Positions 41,391 through 49,967 of a stretch of DNA of 50,084 nucleotides are shown one piece after another (the first letter of the stretch is position 1; each line of letters starts with the position of its first letter). The position numbers were made by a program, and so were the translations under genes. Origin of the DNA: Deltaproteobacteria bacterium (GTDB taxonomy: Bacteria > Desulfobacterota > Desulfuromonadia > Geobacterales > Pseudopelobacteraceae); the NCBI GenBank assembly GCA_019162745.1, contig JAFLLC010000014.1:37686-87769 (forward strand). Reading direction: 5' to 3'. The notes under the pieces are model-generated. The model did not search any database. It was not told the origin of the DNA and was given only the letters and a program-made list of their open reading frames with translations.

Positions 41391-42764
41391 TTATTTTACT
41401 CGTCTGATTCGTGCGGCGAAGAAGCCGTCCATGCCGTGACGGTGAGGCCAGACCCTGAACATGCCGTAGAACGCGATCAATTCACTCCAGAGGGGGAAGA
41501 GATCGTTCAGGTTTTCCAGCACAAAGTCAGGATGGTGCAGTAGGAAATCCTCCACAACCATTTCATTTTCCGCTTCCGAGGTTGAACAGGTTGAGTAGAG
41601 CAGTGTTCCCCCCGGTTTTAATTTGATGGCGGCGTTCTTTAGCAAGGTTTTCTGAACGGCGGCCAGGCGGGTTATGTCACCGGAGAACAGCCGCCATTTT
41701 GCTTCCGGATTGCGGCGAATCACCCCTAGCCCAGAACAGGGGGCATCCAGCAGGATGCGGTCAAAACAGCCGTCAGGGAATGTTTCGGGGCGGTGGAGAT
41801 CGGCTACCGCAGTTGAAACAGAGGTTATGCCGAGCCGCCGGAGGCTATCCTGGACAAGTGTCAATTTTGAACGGGATATATCGGTCGCGATCAATTCGCC
41901 CCGGTCACCCATCAGTTGAGCGATGTGGCAGCTTTTACCGCCGGGAGCACAGCAGGCGTCCCAGACCCGCTCACCCGGTTCGGCGCCCAGCAGTATCCCC
42001 GCCAATTGTGAAGCTTCATCCTGTACGGCAAAGAGCCCGGCATCAAAGCCGGGAAGTGCGCTGACCATGTGGCGCCCCGCAATTGTGATGCCGTCCGGGG
42101 AGAAACGGCAGGGTTTCGCTTCGACGCCATGTGTTTCAAACTCCCCCAGCAGCTGGTCGCGAGTGGAACATAGCGTGTTGACCCGCAGAGTCAGCGGGGG
42201 CTGCTGTGAGGAAGCTTCTGCCAGCTGCTGTGCATCGTTAACGCCGAGTTGCCCGATCCACTGTTCAACCAGCCACTCCGGTTGGGAATGACGCGCCGAT
42301 ATCGCTGCCGCCGGATTGGTGCTGATATCAGGGAAAGTTAGCGTATCCCGGCGCCTGAGGAAGTTTCTCAGGACGGCATTGATCAGGCCGCTGGTGCCTG
42401 GTGTAATCAGTTTTGCCAGGTTGACCGATTCATTGACGGCGGCCGACTCGGGAATACGGTCGAGGCAGGTCAGCTGGTACAGGCCGATCCGCAGGATGAC
42501 CAGCGCCAGCGGGTCAAGCTCAACCATCGGCTTTTCAAGCAGCTGTTGGAGAATATGATCCAGGGTCCCCTGGCGTCTGAGCACACCGAATACCAACTCA
42601 GCGTAGAGCCCCCGGTCGGGGCCGCTCAGCATGCCGTTAGAAAGTTCGATATCGATCAGGCGGTCAGCAAACCCGCCCTCCTTCCTGATGCGCAGCAATG
42701 TTTCACAGGCCGCCTGGCGGGGATTTGCAGTGGATATGCCTTTCGCGGCGCGTCTAATTATCAT
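41391..42764 (-). CDS. rsmB: 16S rRNA (cytosine-967 C5)-methyltransferase RsmB
   Basis: 457 aa from the ATG at 42764, with GAGGA 5 bp upstream; an ORF start at 42857 lies in the promoter. N-terminal NusB-like RNA-binding domain (about residues 10-140, RQAACETLLRIRKEGGFADR, then AVNESVNLAKLI). C-terminal Rossmann SAM methyltransferase: AdoMet motif DACCAPGGKSCHIAQL, and two catalytic Cys in LLDAPCSGLGV (proton/release) and YSTCSTSEAENE (nucleophile). Methylates C967 of 16S rRNA. Complete. The promoter region is shared divergently with the radical SAM gene at 42976. Confidence 0.95.
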   Translation of the reverse strand: MIIRRAAKGISTANPRQAACETLLRIRKEGGFADRLIDIELSNGMLSGPDRGLYAELVFGVLRRQGTLDHILQQLLEKPMVELDPLALVILRIGLYQLTCLDRIPESAAVNESVNLAKLITPGTSGLINAVLRNFLRRRDTLTFPDISTNPAAAISARHSQPEWLVEQWIGQLGVNDAQQLAEASSQQPPLTLRVNTLCSTRDQLLGEFETHGVEAKPCRFSPDGITIAGRHMVSALPGFDAGLFAVQDEASQLAGILLGAEPGERVWDACCAPGGKSCHIAQLMGDRGELIATDISRSKLTLVQDSLRRLGITSVSTAVADLHRPETFPDGCFDRILLDAPCSGLGVIRRNPEAKWRLFSGDITRLAAVQKTLLKNAAIKLKPGGTLLYSTCSTSEAENEMVVEDFLLHHPDFVLENLNDLFPLWSELIAFYGMFRVWPHRHGMDGFFAARIRRVK

Positions 42765-42828
42765 GTGTCCTCGATATATCTCACAAGTATGGAAAGAGAA
42801 GGTAGTCATGTACGCTCGATCAGGGACC

Positions 42829-42857
42829 ATAATAAGCATGTAGAGAAAAAAGTGCAA
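42829..42857 (-). promoter_or_regulatory. Sigma-70-like promoter for rsmB
   Basis: On the minus strand TTGCAC (42857-42852) is followed after 17 bp by TATTAT (42834-42829), five of six matches. Transcription would begin near 42822, so the ATG at 42764 is the plausible start. No equally good promoter was seen for the divergent gene. Confidence 0.5.
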
Positions 42858-42975
42858 GGGGGTGATGTTTCTGCGTTATTATGTCGTTTAAACAGGCTAT
42901 TCCACTTGCATATTGACGGCTTAATTGCTAAAGTACACGACCTTATAAATCCTGCACAAGAACTGAATTTCATTG

Positions 42976-45453
42976 ATGAATCTTCTGGCTGTCGAAAAAC
43001 CTGCCCGTTATATGGGGGGCGAGATGGGCTCTATCCGCAAGGATGTAGCTGATCTACGCTTTGCCCTTGCGTTTCCCGATGTATATGAAGTCGGCATGAG
43101 CCATCTTGGATTAAAAATTCTATACCACATTCTAAATGGGGTTGAAGGGATTGCTGCGGAGCGTGTTTTTGCCCCATGGCCTGACATGGAAGAGCAGATG
43201 CGAGCAGCCGGTGTTCCGCTGGCGACGCTGGAGACCTCCACGCCTTTGGCCGACTGTGATATTATCGGCTTTACCCTGCAGTACGAACTTTCCTATTCCA
43301 ACATACTGCATATGCTTCGTTTGAGCGGTATTCCGCTGTTGGCGAGCGACCGGGAGAGTTCTTTTCCGCTGATCATTGCCGGCGGGCCCTGCGCCTATAA
43401 CCCGGAACCGCTGGCTCTTTTTTTTGATGCCGTACTGTTAGGGGATGGTGAAGAAGCCGTCTTGGAAGTTGCCTTGGTGGTACGGGAAGCAAAGGTGCTG
43501 GGTGAAAGCAAAGCTCAGCTGCTTGAGCGCCTTTCAGAAATAGAAGGGGTCTATATCCCTTCATTCTTTGAGCCGCAGTACGCTCCTGATGGCACCCTGT
43601 CAGCAATCAAGCCTCTCAAGCCGGGGTACACGTCCGTCCGGCGGCGTTTCCTGTCGGATCTTGATGCGGCCCCCTATCCGGATTCTCCCGTCGTTCCGTT
43701 TATGAAGACGATTCATGACCGGGTGGCGGTAGAAATCGCCCGCGGCTGCACGCGTGGCTGCCGTTTCTGCCAGGCCGGTTATGTTTACCGTCCGCTGCGG
43801 GAGCGATCACCAGAAACGATCCTGAACATTATTGAAAAATCTCTTAAAGCTACCGGCTACGACGAAATATCATTGCTTTCACTTTCAACCGGTGACTATT
43901 CCTGCGTTACTCCGCTGGTGACCGAATTGATGGCGCGCTATGCTGAGGACCGTGTTGCAGTTTCGCTCCCCTCACTGCGGGTCGGCAGCTTATCGGATGA
44001 GCTGATTGATGAGATAAAAAAAGTACGCAAGACCGGATTTACCCTGGCGCCGGAGGCGGGAAGCGAACGGATGCGTCGGGTCATCAACAAGGGAATCACC
44101 GAGGACGACCTGATTGCCGGAGCCGCCTCAATCTATGGTGCCGGTTGGCGTTTGATCAAGCTCTACTTCATGATCGGACTCCCTGGAGAAACGGCTGACG
44201 ATGTTGCCCAGATCGCGACGCTGGCCCGTCAGGTTAAGGATCAGGCAAAAAAGAGCGGCGCGTCCGGTGATGTCAATGTTGCCGTCAGCACTTTCGTCCC
44301 CAAGGCTCATACACCATTCCAGTGGGAACCGCAGATTTCGATGCAGCAAACCACCGATTTCCAGTATCAGCTGCATTGTGATCTCAAAAAACGTAAACTT
44401 AAATTTAAATGGCAGGATGCGCCGCTTTCGTTCATGGAAGGGGTCTTTGCCCGCGGAGACCGTCGTCTGGCCCAAGTGCTGATTCATGCTGTCGAATTGG
44501 GGTGCCGCTTTGACGGCTGGCGCGAACATTTTTCACTGGCGCTCTGGCTGCAGGCGTGTTCCGATTGCGGAATCGCGCCGGAATGGTATTTGCGTCGGCG
44601 GGAGCTGGATGAAATCCTGCCGTGGGACCACCTCGATTGCGGTGTGACGCGTGAATTTCTGCTGGCCGAACGCGAGCGGGCACTCCAGGAAGCGGCGACG
44701 GAGGATTGCCGGGAAGGCAGCTGCAGCGCCTGCGGTGTCTGTGATTTCAGTGTCGTGTCGAACCGGATTTCCGGTCAGGATACCATGCCCTCACGTCCGA
44801 ATATCTCCTCTGATGAGCATGCCGCCACCCGGATACGCCTCAGGTTTTCCAAAATCGGAGTTATGCGCTATTTGAGCCATCTTGAGCTGATTACCGTCTT
44901 TACCCGTGCTGTCAGCAGGGGAGGGGTGCCGATCCTTTTTTCACTCGGTTTTCATCCTCATCCCCGCTTCTCTTTCGGAACGGCAACTTCCGTGGGGGTC
45001 GAATCCGAAGCGGAATACATGGATATGTTTGTTGCCGCCGGCATTGCTCCCGGTGAAGTACAGGAACGCCTTAATGCGGTGCTGCCGGAAGGATTGCGGA
45101 TTCTGACTGCGGAGGAAGTTGATGCCAAAGCTCCCTCCCTCTCGACCTTGATTGAAGCTACCCGCTATCGGATAACGGTAGCAGATGCGGATCCGGAAGA
45201 GTTGGTAAAGCAATGTGTGCAATTTTTGGCACATGATGTTTTTGCTATTCAGCGGTCAAAAAAAGGGCAGACCACATCGGTCGATCTGCGGGGTGAAACC
45301 GTATCACTCACTGCGGCGGGTCAGACGGTGGAGCTTGTCGCCAAAAGGGGCAAACCGGTTGAGTTCGCCAGGGCCATAACCGGTAATGTAGAACTCCAGG
45401 GAGATGAAATCCAGGTTGAGAAACTGGAAGTCATTTTTGTCTCGCCCTGGTAA
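42976..45453 (+). CDS. Radical SAM protein (TIGR03960-type) fused to a DUF2344/TIGR03936 domain
   Basis: 825 aa from the ATG at 42976 (a TTG just upstream is rejected). N-terminal part resembles a B12-binding-like domain (AFPDVYEVGMSHLGLKILYH). The radical SAM core holds the Cys triad C258-C262-C265 (IARGCTRGCRFCQAGY) that binds the catalytic 4Fe-4S. A Cys-rich segment (CREGSCSACGVCDF, about residues 585-600) is followed by a C-terminal DUF2344 domain (about 620-825, RLRFSKIGVMRYLSHLELIT). Function is unproven. In many genomes this gene precedes rng and ribosomal genes, so a role in ribosome or RNA modification has been suggested from context. Confidence 0.88.
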   Translation: MNLLAVEKPARYMGGEMGSIRKDVADLRFALAFPDVYEVGMSHLGLKILYHILNGVEGIAAERVFAPWPDMEEQMRAAGVPLATLETSTPLADCDIIGFTLQYELSYSNILHMLRLSGIPLLASDRESSFPLIIAGGPCAYNPEPLALFFDAVLLGDGEEAVLEVALVVREAKVLGESKAQLLERLSEIEGVYIPSFFEPQYAPDGTLSAIKPLKPGYTSVRRRFLSDLDAAPYPDSPVVPFMKTIHDRVAVEIARGCTRGCRFCQAGYVYRPLRERSPETILNIIEKSLKATGYDEISLLSLSTGDYSCVTPLVTELMARYAEDRVAVSLPSLRVGSLSDELIDEIKKVRKTGFTLAPEAGSERMRRVINKGITEDDLIAGAASIYGAGWRLIKLYFMIGLPGETADDVAQIATLARQVKDQAKKSGASGDVNVAVSTFVPKAHTPFQWEPQISMQQTTDFQYQLHCDLKKRKLKFKWQDAPLSFMEGVFARGDRRLAQVLIHAVELGCRFDGWREHFSLALWLQACSDCGIAPEWYLRRRELDEILPWDHLDCGVTREFLLAERERALQEAATEDCREGSCSACGVCDFSVVSNRISGQDTMPSRPNISSDEHAATRIRLRFSKIGVMRYLSHLELITVFTRAVSRGGVPILFSLGFHPHPRFSFGTATSVGVESEAEYMDMFVAAGIAPGEVQERLNAVLPEGLRILTAEEVDAKAPSLSTLIEATRYRITVADADPEELVKQCVQFLAHDVFAIQRSKKGQTTSVDLRGETVSLTAAGQTVELVAKRGKPVEFARAITGNVELQGDEIQVEKLEVIFVSPW

Positions 45454-45523
45454 AGAGGTCCACTTATAACGTACTGATATCAGCTATTTTAAGATATATT
45501 TCATATAAACGGAGAAAATCACC

Positions 45524-47050
45524 ATGGGAGCTGAATTAGTAATTAACGCCGCCTCCCACGAAACCCGCATCGCGCTGATTGAAAACGGTACCATTGCCGA
45601 GCTTTATATCGAACGAAGCCGCGAAAAGGGGATAGTGGGTAATATTTACAAAGGTCGTGTCATTCGCGTATTACCCGGAATGCAGGCCGCTTTTGTGGAT
45701 ATAGGCCTGGAAAAGGCCGCTTTTCTTTACGTCGCCGACGTTTTCGATGCCGTCGAGGAGTATGAATCGCTGCTGTATGCCGGCGGTAAAAAGGAGGACG
45801 AGCCGGCTGAAGATGAGGAAATCCATGACCACGCTGAGTTCCGTCCGCTCCATCCGATTGAGGATCTTCTGCAGGAGGGTCAGGAGCTGCTGGTACAGAT
45901 ATCCAAGGAGCCGCTCGGCACCAAGGGGGCCCGCATAACTTCACATATCTCCCTGCCGGGACGGCATTTGGTTTATATGCCGACTGTTGACCATATCGGT
46001 ATTTCGCGGCGGATAGAGGATGAGGAGGAACGCGAACGCTTGCGTGAAATTGTTGAACGCCTCAAAAAGCCGGGCTCCGGTTACATTGTCAGGACCGTTT
46101 CGGAAGGGAAGAGCGAAGAAGACCTGATTGCCGATATGCAGTACCTGACGACCCTGTGGGAAGAGATCTCCAGCCGTCAGGCGAAGGGTGCAGTGCCTTC
46201 GCTGCTTCATTCAGATCTGGATGTTGTCCAAAAAGTGGTCCGGGATATAGTCACCGAGCAGGTCGATAAGATAGTTGTCGATTCACAGGTCGATTACGAC
46301 AGGATTGTGCATTTTATCTCGACCTTTGCGTCAAAGATGAAATATACGATCGAACTGTATGATGAAGAAGAGCCGATCTTTGATCGTTACGGGCTTGAAG
46401 TTGAAATAAGTCGCGCTTTGGGGAGAAAGGTGTGGCTCAAGTCTGGCGGTTACATCATCATTGAACAGACTGAAGCCCTGAGCGCCGTGGATGTCAACAC
46501 CGGCCGTTTTGTAGGCAAGCACAATCTGGAAGACACAATATTGAAGACCAATCTGGAAGCGGTCAAGGAGATCGCCTACCAGCTCCGTTTACGAAATATC
46601 GGCGGAATCATTATTATTGATTTTATTGACATGGAAAAAGAGGTCAATCGGGAAAAGGTCTATGGGGCGCTCGAAGAGGCTTTGAAAGCGGATAAATCGA
46701 AGACGAATATTCTGAAAATATCTGAGCTCGGCCTGGTCGAGATGACCAGAAAACGGGTGCGGGAGAATATCAGCCGCATGATGTGCGAACCTTGCAGCTA
46801 TTGTGAGGGGCGCGGCTATATCAAGTCAAAGATCACCGTCTGTCACGAAATATTCCGTGAATTGCGCCGGGAGATGCTTGACCTCCGCGGCAGCAAAGCG
46901 ACGGTGACAGTTCATCCGCAGGTGGCTGACCTGCTTTATGATGAAGAACGGCGCGGACTTGAAGAGCTGGAAAAGAAATTTAAAAAAAGAATCACGGTGA
47001 GGGCCAAACCGGGCTTCCATCAGGAACAGTTCGAAATTACGATCAGCTGA
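45524..47050 (+). CDS. rng: Ribonuclease G
   Basis: 508 aa. RNase E/G catalytic half: S1-like domain (GNIYKGRVIRVLPGMQAAFV, with an acidic insertion about residues 80-105), 5'-sensor, and DNase I-like domain with metal-binding Asp323 (SAVDVNTGRFVG) and Asp366 (IIIDFIDM), spaced 43 apart as in E. coli RNase E. A Zn-link motif CEPCSYCEGRG lies near residues 424-434. It lacks the long C-terminal scaffold of RNase E, so is of the G type. It matures 16S rRNA and decays mRNA. RBS GGAG; 70 bp after the radical SAM gene. Confidence 0.95.
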   Translation: MGAELVINAASHETRIALIENGTIAELYIERSREKGIVGNIYKGRVIRVLPGMQAAFVDIGLEKAAFLYVADVFDAVEEYESLLYAGGKKEDEPAEDEEIHDHAEFRPLHPIEDLLQEGQELLVQISKEPLGTKGARITSHISLPGRHLVYMPTVDHIGISRRIEDEEERERLREIVERLKKPGSGYIVRTVSEGKSEEDLIADMQYLTTLWEEISSRQAKGAVPSLLHSDLDVVQKVVRDIVTEQVDKIVVDSQVDYDRIVHFISTFASKMKYTIELYDEEEPIFDRYGLEVEISRALGRKVWLKSGGYIIIEQTEALSAVDVNTGRFVGKHNLEDTILKTNLEAVKEIAYQLRLRNIGGIIIIDFIDMEKEVNREKVYGALEEALKADKSKTNILKISELGLVEMTRKRVRENISRMMCEPCSYCEGRGYIKSKITVCHEIFRELRREMLDLRGSKATVTVHPQVADLLYDEERRGLEELEKKFKKRITVRAKPGFHQEQFEITIS

Positions 47051-47076
47051 CCCCTTTTTACGCCTGGCACCAGACT

Positions 47077-47127
47077 AAACGCAGAGAGAGGTGAGGGGAT
47101 TAAAAACCCTCACCTCTCTCTGCGTTT
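47077..47127. terminator. Strong (bidirectional-type) terminator after rng
   Basis: A perfect 21-bp stem: AAACGCAGAGAGAGGTGAGG plus G at 47077-47097 pairs with 47107-47127. The loop is nine bases (GATTAAAAA). TTTT follows shortly after on the plus strand. It lies between convergent rng and the RHH gene and can serve both. Confidence 0.8.
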
Positions 47128-47146
47128 GATTTTCAGTGTGTGTATA

Positions 47147-47332
47147 TTACGCTGCTCTTCTGCTCAGCTCATTCTGTTCATAGTGAGCCGAGAAATACTC
47201 CATAGCCTCGCGCATGATATCCGACACGCTCTTGTGAGTGGTTTTTACCAGATTTTCCAAGTGGTCGCGCTCTTGATCACTCACCCTCATTGAAATGACA
47301 TTGTAACGTGGATTTTCTCCCATTCTTCCCAT
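47147..47332 (-). CDS. Ribbon-helix-helix (CopG/Arc-type) DNA-binding protein
   Basis: 61 aa from the ATG at 47332, which has AAGGAG 7 bp upstream; an ORF extended to 47398 is rejected because the added residues run into the promoter and operator. RHH fold: strand NPRYNVISMRVSDQERDHLE, then helices with KSVSDIMREAMEYFSAHYEQ. Dimers insert the strand into the major groove at short palindromes. Two TGTATACA palindromes lie in its own promoter, suggesting autoregulation. No toxin partner gene is adjacent, so it looks like a stand-alone regulator. Confidence 0.85.
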   Translation of the reverse strand: MGRMGENPRYNVISMRVSDQERDHLENLVKTTHKSVSDIMREAMEYFSAHYEQNELSRRAA

Positions 47333-47389
47333 TTTAATCTCCTTCTTTCTTTTATTATGGTTTATTTCGAGTTTGTATATCGAATATGA

Positions 47390-47427
47390 TGTATACATTA
47401 GCTAATATCATGCCAAGTATGTATACA
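47390..47427 (-). promoter_or_regulatory. Promoter-operator of the RHH gene with two TGTATACA palindromes
   Basis: TGTATACA occurs at 47390-47397 and 47420-47427, exactly 30 bp apart (about three helical turns). On the minus strand a candidate -35, TTGGCA (47416-47411), lies between them and the proximal palindrome covers the -10 region. Binding at either would repress. A partial copy, AGTATACACT, is at 47529-47538. Confidence 0.6.
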
Positions 47428-47503
47428 AAAAATATACTATTAAATACGTCTAGTTATAAACCAGATCTGCAAAACTTGTTTATCGGAGAGCGAAATAGTG
47501 TGC

Positions 47504-47525
47504 CATAAGTGGCGCATAAGTGGCC
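47504..47525. repeat. Two tandem 11-bp direct repeats
   Basis: CATAAGTGGCG at 47504-47514 is followed directly by CATAAGTGGCC at 47515-47525, in the 245-bp gap between the RHH and sigma-54 activator genes. Nothing else but the palindromes is seen in this gap. Confidence 0.6.
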
Positions 47526-47577
47526 AGAAGTATACACTATTGTGAAACGGGATTCGTATCCAGGTCGGTGAGGTTTT

Positions 47578-49875
47578 TTACAGGGTAGTGGCGGTCTGGT
47601 TGGAGATTGATTTTGATCGCCGGACAACTTCAATGCCATGTTTTTCGAGCAGACGATAAAAGGTTCGCCGGGTGAGGTTTGCCAGACGGGCCGCTTTGGC
47701 AACGTTCCCATTGGTCTCTTCGAGATAGCGCTCGATAATATTTCTCTCGGTGCGGACAACCTGCAGTTCACGTTCGGCCTTGAATGAGACCCGGCGCCGA
47801 TTAACATCGATGTCTGGACATGATTCGTAGGTGTCGATAAAAACAGTGGGGAGATTTTCGAGCCGGATAAGGCCATCTTTAGCCAGAACAGCGCTGCGTT
47901 CGATGACATTCTGCATCTCGCGGATATTTCCAGGCCAGGAATAACGCTGCATGGCTTTGACGGCCCGCTCTTCGATGCCGGCGATTGTTTTATTCAGTTT
48001 TTTTCTGGCTTTGTCGAGAAAGTGCCTGGCCAGTTCCGGCACAGATTCAGCGCGATTCCGCAACGGCGGAAGCTCTATGCAGAAAACATTCAGGCGATAA
48101 TAGAGGTCGCCCCGAAACCACCCTTCCCGTACACCCTGTTCTAGATCCTTATTGGTCGCAGCAATCAGCCGCACATCGACCTTTTTAGCCACAACACTGC
48201 CAACCGGTCGCACCTCTCCCATATCCAGAACTCGCAGCAGCTCAGCCTGAAGTTTGGGGGTGATATCGCCGATTTCATCCAGAAAAATAGTGCCGCCGTT
48301 GGCCGCCTCAAAAAGCCCCTTTTTGTCGGCGATAGCGCCGGTAAATGAGCCTTTCTTATGACCGAACAGTTCACTCTCAAGGAGTGAATCTGTCAGTGTC
48401 GTGCAGTTGACCGTCATGAGCGGTTTATCATTGCGGTGACTTTGACGGTGGATGGCACGGGCGGTCAGCTCCTTTCCTGTGCCGGTTTCACCGCTGATAA
48501 GCACGGTTGTCGGGGTGGGAGCAACCTGGCGGATCAGCTCAATCACCTCCATGATTCCGGGGTCACTGCCGACAATCATGTCATCCCCAGCCTGCCGGTC
48601 CAGCTCGCGCTGCACCAGTTCACATCTCTGCATGAGGCGTCCGCGCTCCTCCTCGATCAGCTGCATGTTATGGGGAAGGCACATTGTAATATCAGCGAGC
48701 CCCTGATATACCGCTACTGCATGTTCACGACAGCTGTTGTAGCCGCAGGCGCGGCAGTTGAGCTCGTCCGCTTGCGTAAATTTGTTTGTAGAATGAAGGA
48801 TCCGCTTAATGTCATCCTTGCCCGGAATCGGCAGTTTCAGTGACTTGTCTGAGTAGGAACGGGAAAGATCGGGCAGAAGCGCCGTTGAACTATAGTGTGG
48901 TGCAGTGTCATAAGGGGAGGTGGAATTATTATGGCAAACAATAAGCTTGCGCTTGAAAAAATGATTGAGATCCTTATCGCGGGCCGGGCCGTCTACACAG
49001 CCGCCGTCACAGAAACGAAGATCTACAAACGCCGGTGAAATCCGCCCTGCGGCCAGGTCACGAATAATACCGATCGTGTGTGCCTCACCTTCGGCGCTGA
49101 TGGTGTCATTATCCTGGAAATCAGTCTGGATATCAAAAGTCTTAAGTGGACCGCCGGTGAGTGTAAAGAGCCGTCCGTCGCCCGGGTCAACCCCGTCAAA
49201 CGGCATCTCAGCCAAGGTGGCCGGAGTGATACCCCTGTTTTTGAGGAGTTTATTAATCTCCTGATATGTCAGCACGACATCTATTGCTCCGGATGCCTCA
49301 CCCTGTATTTCAAATTTAGCCGCGATGCAGGTGCTGACGTAGACCACCCGGGTCTCTTCACCAAGGATGCTTTTGATGAAGCGTCCCATAGCAATCATCG
49401 GTGAAACAACCGGCATGATATTCGGGACCAGCGTCGGATAATGGCGTTCGATTAAATCTACCACCGCCGAACAGTGTGAGGAAATAAGAGGACGGTCGGC
49501 AGGCTGCAGGGCACTGTGATAGCTCTCGGCGATCATGCGGGCACCATATGCCCCTTCGTGCACTTCACAGAAACCAAGGCTTTTTAAAGCCGTCACCAGC
49601 TGACCAGCTTTGATTGTGTGGAAAAAAGCCGGAAACGAACAGCCGAGCACCGCTACAACCGGTGAACCGGATGCGAGCATTTCCTGTGTTCTGACCACCC
49701 GGTCAACCACAACCTTGGCATCTTGCGGGCAGCTCAGGCAATTGCCGCAGCCGATACAGCGGTCATACATGATCTGGGCAAAGCCTCCGTCAACCTTTAT
49801 GGCCTTGACAGGGCAGCTGCGGACACAGGAATAACAGAGGCGACAACGCTCTTTATATGTGACGATAGGTTCCAT
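47578..49875 (-). CDS. Sigma-54 activator with ferredoxin and [FeFe]-hydrogenase-like sensor domains
   Basis: 765 aa. Domains in order: two 4Fe-4S ferredoxin clusters (Cys11-14-17-21 and Cys40-43-46-49, the second with an unusual last spacing); a [FeFe]-hydrogenase large-subunit-like domain (about residues 70-300) with Cys135, Cys183, Cys289 and Cys293 at the four positions that bind the H-cluster 4Fe-4S; a further Cys-rich FeS domain (CRACGYNSC, about 374-400); AAA+ domain with Walker A GETGTGKE near 462 and GSFTGA at 509-514 (usual GAFTGA, which contacts sigma-54); Fis-type HTH at the end (GNVAKAARLANLTRRTFYRL). It probably senses redox state or H2 and activates sigma-54 promoters. The target genes are not known. 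Confidence 0.9.
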   Translation of the reverse strand: MEPIVTYKERCRLCYSCVRSCPVKAIKVDGGFAQIMYDRCIGCGNCLSCPQDAKVVVDRVVRTQEMLASGSPVVAVLGCSFPAFFHTIKAGQLVTALKSLGFCEVHEGAYGARMIAESYHSALQPADRPLISSHCSAVVDLIERHYPTLVPNIMPVVSPMIAMGRFIKSILGEETRVVYVSTCIAAKFEIQGEASGAIDVVLTYQEINKLLKNRGITPATLAEMPFDGVDPGDGRLFTLTGGPLKTFDIQTDFQDNDTISAEGEAHTIGIIRDLAAGRISPAFVDLRFCDGGCVDGPARDKDLNHFFKRKLIVCHNNSTSPYDTAPHYSSTALLPDLSRSYSDKSLKLPIPGKDDIKRILHSTNKFTQADELNCRACGYNSCREHAVAVYQGLADITMCLPHNMQLIEEERGRLMQRCELVQRELDRQAGDDMIVGSDPGIMEVIELIRQVAPTPTTVLISGETGTGKELTARAIHRQSHRNDKPLMTVNCTTLTDSLLESELFGHKKGSFTGAIADKKGLFEAANGGTIFLDEIGDITPKLQAELLRVLDMGEVRPVGSVVAKKVDVRLIAATNKDLEQGVREGWFRGDLYYRLNVFCIELPPLRNRAESVPELARHFLDKARKKLNKTIAGIEERAVKAMQRYSWPGNIREMQNVIERSAVLAKDGLIRLENLPTVFIDTYESCPDIDVNRRRVSFKAERELQVVRTERNIIERYLEETNGNVAKAARLANLTRRTFYRLLEKHGIEVVRRSKSISNQTATTL

Positions 49876-49901
49876 GATTTTCTGCTTTAAAAATATTCAA
49901 G

Positions 49902-49923
49902 TATTTAGTGTATACACTAAATA
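49902..49923. promoter_or_regulatory. 22-bp perfect palindrome in the sigma-54 activator promoter
   Basis: TATTTAGTGTA (49902-49912) is followed directly by its exact complement (49913-49923). The core GTGTATACAC contains the TGTATACA octamer found twice before the RHH gene. On the minus strand it overlaps a possible -10 (TATACA) 17 bp after TTGCAC, so it is a likely operator for this gene. Confidence 0.65.
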
Positions 49924-49967
49924 AAAAATATGTGCAACATTTGTCACACATTGTCGCCAGGCAATTC

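Noticed and set aside
47147-47398. Long form of the RHH protein with 22 extra N-terminal residues
   Set aside because: The extra codons run through the promoter and one TGTATACA site, and the ATG at 47332 has a strong AAGGAG.
47333-47577. Toxin gene paired with the RHH protein
   Set aside because: The gap holds only repeats and operator sites; no open frame of a RelE/ParE or PIN type is seen on either side.
49930-49960. Possible sigma-54 (-24/-12) promoter TGTGACA-4-TTGCA before the hydrogenase-like activator
   Set aside because: Spacing is right, but the nearly invariant GG of the -24 element is missing; a sigma-70-like promoter over the palindrome fits better.
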